DNA of 15,389 nucleotides, taken from assembly GCA_964423795.1 (NCBI GenBank), contig CAYRGC010000024.1, positions 1 to 15,389 on the forward strand, in the 5' to 3' direction. The notes beneath the pieces were generated by a model. That model searched no databases. It saw nothing but the letters and a program-made list of their open reading frames with translations, and had not been told where the DNA came from. Numbering within the stretch: position 1 is the stretch's first letter; every line of letters starts with the position of its first letter. The stretch comes from CAYRGC01 sp964423795 (GTDB lineage Bacteria; Patescibacteriota; Gracilibacteria; Peribacterales; Peribacteraceae). Of the stretch, positions 12,734-15,389 are shown piece by piece. Both the position numbers and the translations under genes were made by a program.

Positions 12734-12782
12734 AGCAACCAAGGAACCAGGATTTTCTCGGTTGCCTGGTTTCCTGGTTGCT
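12734..12782. terminator. Imperfect inverted repeat between convergent genes
   Basis: AGCAACCAAGGAACCAGG (12734-12751) pairs with CCTGGTTTCCTGGTTGCT (12765-12782) with small shifts. Each arm is itself made of 7-8-bp words ending in AACC. It fills the gap between the response regulator stop and the PLD stop, so it may act as a bidirectional terminator. It also belongs to the short tandem-word repeats of this window. Confidence 0.65.
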
Positions 12783-12784
12783 CG

Positions 12785-14017
12785 TTACAACTTAAACCAC
12801 GCCAGCCACCGCCTGTACCACGACAACGACGGCGGGGTATGGACGGGCTCGCTTTGGAGGATGTCGTCGCGAAGCACCCTGCGGAGCTTGAGAATCGCGG
12901 GCGACGTCTCGCCGCGGAGCAGCACGTTCACCTCGCCCATGCTGTCGAGCGATGACGCCATGAAGTTCGCCGAACCGACGAAGGCCGTCTCCTTGTCGAT
13001 CAGCATGATCTTGCCGTGGACGATCCTCGGATAATAGAACACTTGGATGCGCTTGCGGTTGCCGTTTTCAAGGAGTCGCGCGATCGCCTGCTGGTTCGCG
13101 TTATGGTGCAGGTCGGGTTCCGCGGGGACGATCACGGTCACGCGTACCCCCTCCTTGCTGCGCTCGACGAGCGCGTCGACGATTTTCTGGTCGGAGAAGT
13201 AGCAGTGCTCGATGACGATCGACTCCTTCGCGCCGGCGATCAGGTCCATCGCCACGGGGCGGATCTCGCGGCGGTGATCCGCGTTGAGGACCAGCCGCTC
13301 CACGGCGCCTGACGCGTTGAGCTCGCCGCGCGTGAGGTAGTGCTCGATGAAGTGGCGTCCTCGGAGCTCGACCATGTAGTCGTGCCATTCCCGATCGTAC
13401 TCATCGGCGATATTCATGCCGGTGAGCAGGAAAATGCGGTCGTCGATGATGAACACCTTCGCGTGATCGTTGTTCGCTTCGAGCGTGACCTTGATGTTTC
13501 TATGCTTCCAGAAGCGTTTCCACCGGGGATCGTCCGACTCGCGCGTGGTGACGAAATCCTGGTTCGTCTCGAAGAAGTCGCCCACGGACTCCTTGAAGAT
13601 CTCGACGCGCACGCCGCGGTCCGCGATTTCGATCAGTTCCTGCGCCATGCGCTTGCCGATCCTGTCGTCCTTCCAGATGAACATCTGGATCATCACCGTA
13701 TGCTTGGCGCGGCGAAGCAAACGGATGATGCGGGGAAAGGCCTCCCTGTCCACCCAGAGGCGCGGCCGGTCGAGGCGACTGGCCTCCTGGAGGGGCTTCG
13801 GGGAATACAAAAGCACCGCGAGGCGCAGGCGGTAGAAGAGCTTCCACCCGTTCACGCGACGGTGCCCGTGCTCGCCGAAGGCGTAGCTGTAGGCGCCCCG
13901 GATGATGGAGCGCAACGATCGCCGCTGGAAGAATTCGAGGAAGGAAGCGATGGTCTTGGCTCCGGAAAGGGCTTTTGCCGGCCTCCAGTGTAGCGGATCC
14001 GGGCCCCACCGGGCCAC
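12785..14017 (-). CDS. Phospholipase D-like protein (cardiolipin synthase family)
   Basis: 410 residues with two HKD motifs: H185, K187, D192 in HAKVFIIDD with N202, and H334, K336, D341 in HGKIMLIDK followed by GSANF (N351). In this superfamily the two His act through a covalent phosphohistidine; cardiolipin synthases join two phosphatidylglycerols. The usual ClsA N-terminal membrane spans are missing. Instead there is a basic amphipathic segment (about 31-75, with RLRLAVLL) and a Trp/Arg-rich C-terminus (SWYRRWLAWFKL), both suited to peripheral membrane contact. Cls-type lipid synthesis is the likeliest role; nuclease or another PLD activity is not excluded. The start is uncertain: the frame opens at GTG 14017 without SD, and no ATG occurs before the conserved domain. 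Upstream DNA is shared with the divergent ATPase gene. Confidence 0.88.
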   Translation of the reverse strand: MARWGPDPLHWRPAKALSGAKTIASFLEFFQRRSLRSIIRGAYSYAFGEHGHRRVNGWKLFYRLRLAVLLYSPKPLQEASRLDRPRLWVDREAFPRIIRLLRRAKHTVMIQMFIWKDDRIGKRMAQELIEIADRGVRVEIFKESVGDFFETNQDFVTTRESDDPRWKRFWKHRNIKVTLEANNDHAKVFIIDDRIFLLTGMNIADEYDREWHDYMVELRGRHFIEHYLTRGELNASGAVERLVLNADHRREIRPVAMDLIAGAKESIVIEHCYFSDQKIVDALVERSKEGVRVTVIVPAEPDLHHNANQQAIARLLENGNRKRIQVFYYPRIVHGKIMLIDKETAFVGSANFMASSLDSMGEVNVLLRGETSPAILKLRRVLRDDILQSEPVHTPPSLSWYRRWLAWFKL

Positions 14018-14057
14018 GGAACGATCGGCGCTGCCACTAGGGAAAAAGCGAGTTTTC

Positions 14058-14066
14058 TGCTAGAAT
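14058..14066 (+). promoter_or_regulatory. Extended -10 promoter for the secretion/conjugation ATPase
   Basis: TTTTC-TGC-TAGAAT, with -10 at 14061-14066. No good -35. The predicted leader is about 18 bases, with GGAG at 14078-14081, 9 bases before the ATG. Confidence 0.65.
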
Positions 14067-14090
14067 GTTACGATATCGGAGAACTCCGGC

Positions 14091-15389
14091 ATGCAGCCCC
14101 TCTTTCTCGCCATCGGCGCGCTCGCCCTCCTCGTGGGGAGCTTCTACGCGCTCTGCGCGGTCCTGCGCCGGCGGGCCGACCGCCGCCGCGAGAAGGACCT
14201 GGTGTTTTTGCAGGTCCTCTTGCCGAAAAAGGAAAGCAAGGAGGACAAGGAGGTGGAATCCGAGCAGTTCTCCTCCGGCAAGGACTTCCGCGAAGTCCTC
14301 GGCATCATGGATCACCTCTACCAGTCGCTGCACAGCCTGTACTCCGGCAAGTTCTCGACGCTCTGGCGCGGGCGGCAGTTTTTCTCGGTGGAGTACGCCG
14401 CGCTCGCGGGAGAGATCCTCTTCTTCATCGTCTGCCCGCGCAGGATCGCCCACCTGATCGAGAAGCAGGTCACGTCGTTCTATCCGGACGTGATCGTGGA
14501 CGAGGTGGAGGACTACAACATCTTCACGAAGGAATCCGTGACGACGAGCGAGCTCCTCGTGCCGTCGAAGCAGTGGACGTCGGTGTTCAAGACGTACCAG
14601 CAGCTCAAGAGCGACCCGCTCAACTCGATCACGAACGCCTTCTCCAAGCTCGCGACCGACGAAGGCGCGGCGGTGCAGTTCGTCCTGCGCCCGGCGAAGC
14701 CCGGCTGGCAGAAGAAGCTGCAGAAGGAAGCCGCGTCCCTGATCAACCCGAAGAAGAAAAGCGGCGGCAACTGGTGGAGCCCGCTTACGTGGATCCGCGC
14801 GATCTTCAACATCCTGGGCGGCGACGACTCCCCCATCGACCTCAAGGAACAGGAGCAGTCCACCGGCGAGCGCGTGTCGCAGGCGGTCGAGGAGTACTCG
14901 AAGGCCGTGGACGAGAAGGCCAGCAACCCCGGCTACGAGACGGTGATCCGCCTCGTGACCTCGGCGAAGTCGCCGACGCGCGCGCAGACGCTTATGGAAG
15001 GCGTCGTCGCGGCGTTCTCGCAGTTCAACGACGTGCGCGGCAACAAGCTCAAGCGCGCCAAGTTCGTCAACCACGCGCGCCTCGTCGAGCAGTTCATCCG
15101 CCGGTGCCCGTCCCGCACGATCGGTCAGAACCTGCGCTACCCCTCGCTGCTGCTCGGCACCACCGAGCTCGCGAGCTTCTTCCACTTGCCGAACATCAAG
15201 TACAACAAGGTGGAGACGATCAAGTGGCAGAACTACAAGACGGCGCCCGCCCCGAAGGACCTGCCGGTCGACGGCCTCTTTCTCGGTCACAACGTGTTCC
15301 GCGGCGAGAAGAAGAAGATCTTCATCGAGAACGAGGACCGCTTCCGCCACTTCTACATCATCGGTCAGACCGGTTCGGGTAAGTCCTCG
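14091..15389 (+). CDS. VirB4/TraG/HerA-like P-loop ATPase, N-terminal part (cut by window end)
   Basis: 433 residues are visible and the frame is open at the right edge. Seen: an N-terminal membrane span (about 4-24, LFLAIGALALLVGSFYALCAVL) followed by RRRADRRR, so the bulk is cytoplasmic; a long domain (about 30-400) with FFSVEYAALAGEILFFIVCP, TSFYPDVIVDEVEDYNIF and an inserted Lys/Trp-rich loop (around 220-245); then the P-loop GQTGSGKSS (425-433, K431). The arrangement matches the type IV secretion / conjugative DNA-transfer ATPases common in CPR genomes (DUF87/TraG-like). Such proteins power DNA or protein export, or type IV pili-like machines. Walker B and the C-terminal domain lie beyond the window. 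SD GGAG and an extended -10 promoter support the ATG at 14091. No other transfer gene is in the window. Confidence 0.85.
   Translation, partial: MQPLFLAIGALALLVGSFYALCAVLRRRADRRREKDLVFLQVLLPKKESKEDKEVESEQFSSGKDFREVLGIMDHLYQSLHSLYSGKFSTLWRGRQFFSVEYAALAGEILFFIVCPRRIAHLIEKQVTSFYPDVIVDEVEDYNIFTKESVTTSELLVPSKQWTSVFKTYQQLKSDPLNSITNAFSKLATDEGAAVQFVLRPAKPGWQKKLQKEAASLINPKKKSGGNWWSPLTWIRAIFNILGGDDSPIDLKEQEQSTGERVSQAVEEYSKAVDEKASNPGYETVIRLVTSAKSPTRAQTLMEGVVAAFSQFNDVRGNKLKRAKFVNHARLVEQFIRRCPSRTIGQNLRYPSLLLGTTELASFFHLPNIKYNKVETIKWQNYKTAPAPKDLPVDGLFLGHNVFRGEKKKIFIENEDRFRHFYIIGQTGSGKSS

Noticed and set aside
14037..15350. 437-codon open frame on the minus strand
   Set aside because: Antisense shadow of the P-loop ATPase; Leu/Arg/Glu-rich with no domain, and it would overwrite the extended -10 promoter.

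Overview
The window is GC-rich (roughly 60% by eye), densely coding bacterial DNA with short intergenic gaps on both strands. The gene set suggests a member of the Candidate Phyla Radiation (Patescibacteria), perhaps the Peregrinibacteria/Peribacteria side. The reasons are: a secreted protein built of DUF4215-type 'CGNG..GEECDDGN' repeats; a conjugation-type ATPase with the long N-terminal domain often seen in CPR genomes; single-chain (alpha2-type) GlyRS; a bare rpsB-tsf pair; few Shine-Dalgarno sites; and short degenerate tandem repeats beside many genes. The assignment is inference; no rRNA gene is present to settle it.

Layout, left to right. (1) 1-1009, minus: atpD (F1 beta subunit), running off the left edge and carrying an in-frame TAG at 23-25 that interrupts otherwise conserved sequence. 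No atpG lies upstream of it. (2) 1262-4980, minus: a DedA-family membrane protein, an S41 C-terminal processing protease with PDZ and SLH-like regions, and a PrsW-type intramembrane protease. The last two look like one operon under a good sigma70-type promoter at 4998-5026. (3) 5138-6547, plus: glycyl-tRNA synthetase. (4) 6639-7364, plus: a lower-GC orphan predicted secreted protein with its own consensus promoter, SD and terminator, followed by a convergent orphan cytosolic protein (7423-8238, minus). (5) 8544-10103, plus: rpsB and tsf, ending in a 14-bp perfect hairpin and a 200-bp stem-loop-rich spacer. (6) 10341-11966, minus: the Cys-rich repeat protein with a Ser/Ala linker and C-terminal membrane anchor. 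(7) 12096-12230, minus: a 44-residue membrane-protein gene with a fully consensus, extended -10 promoter, divergent from (8) 12364-12732, plus: a stand-alone receiver-domain response regulator, apparently made from a leaderless mRNA. (9) 12785-14017, minus: a two-HKD phospholipase D/cardiolipin-synthase-like enzyme, divergent from (10) 14091-right edge, plus: the N-terminal 433 residues of a VirB4/TraG/HerA-like ATPase, cut just after its P-loop.

Themes. Core functions (ATP synthase, GlyRS, S2, EF-Ts) are interleaved with envelope functions: DedA, CTP protease, PrsW, PLD, the anchored Cys-rich protein, the small membrane protein and the secretion/conjugation ATPase. The most unusual signal is a set of 7-, 8- or 9-bp degenerate tandem repeats, each with its own consensus, lying within a few bases of start or stop codons. 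They resemble the heptanucleotide STRR repeats of cyanobacteria in form. Several genes share the promoter core TTTTC(C)TG(N)TAGAAT with very short leaders. Three mapped -10 elements lie so close to the start codon that leaderless or near-leaderless translation is expected.
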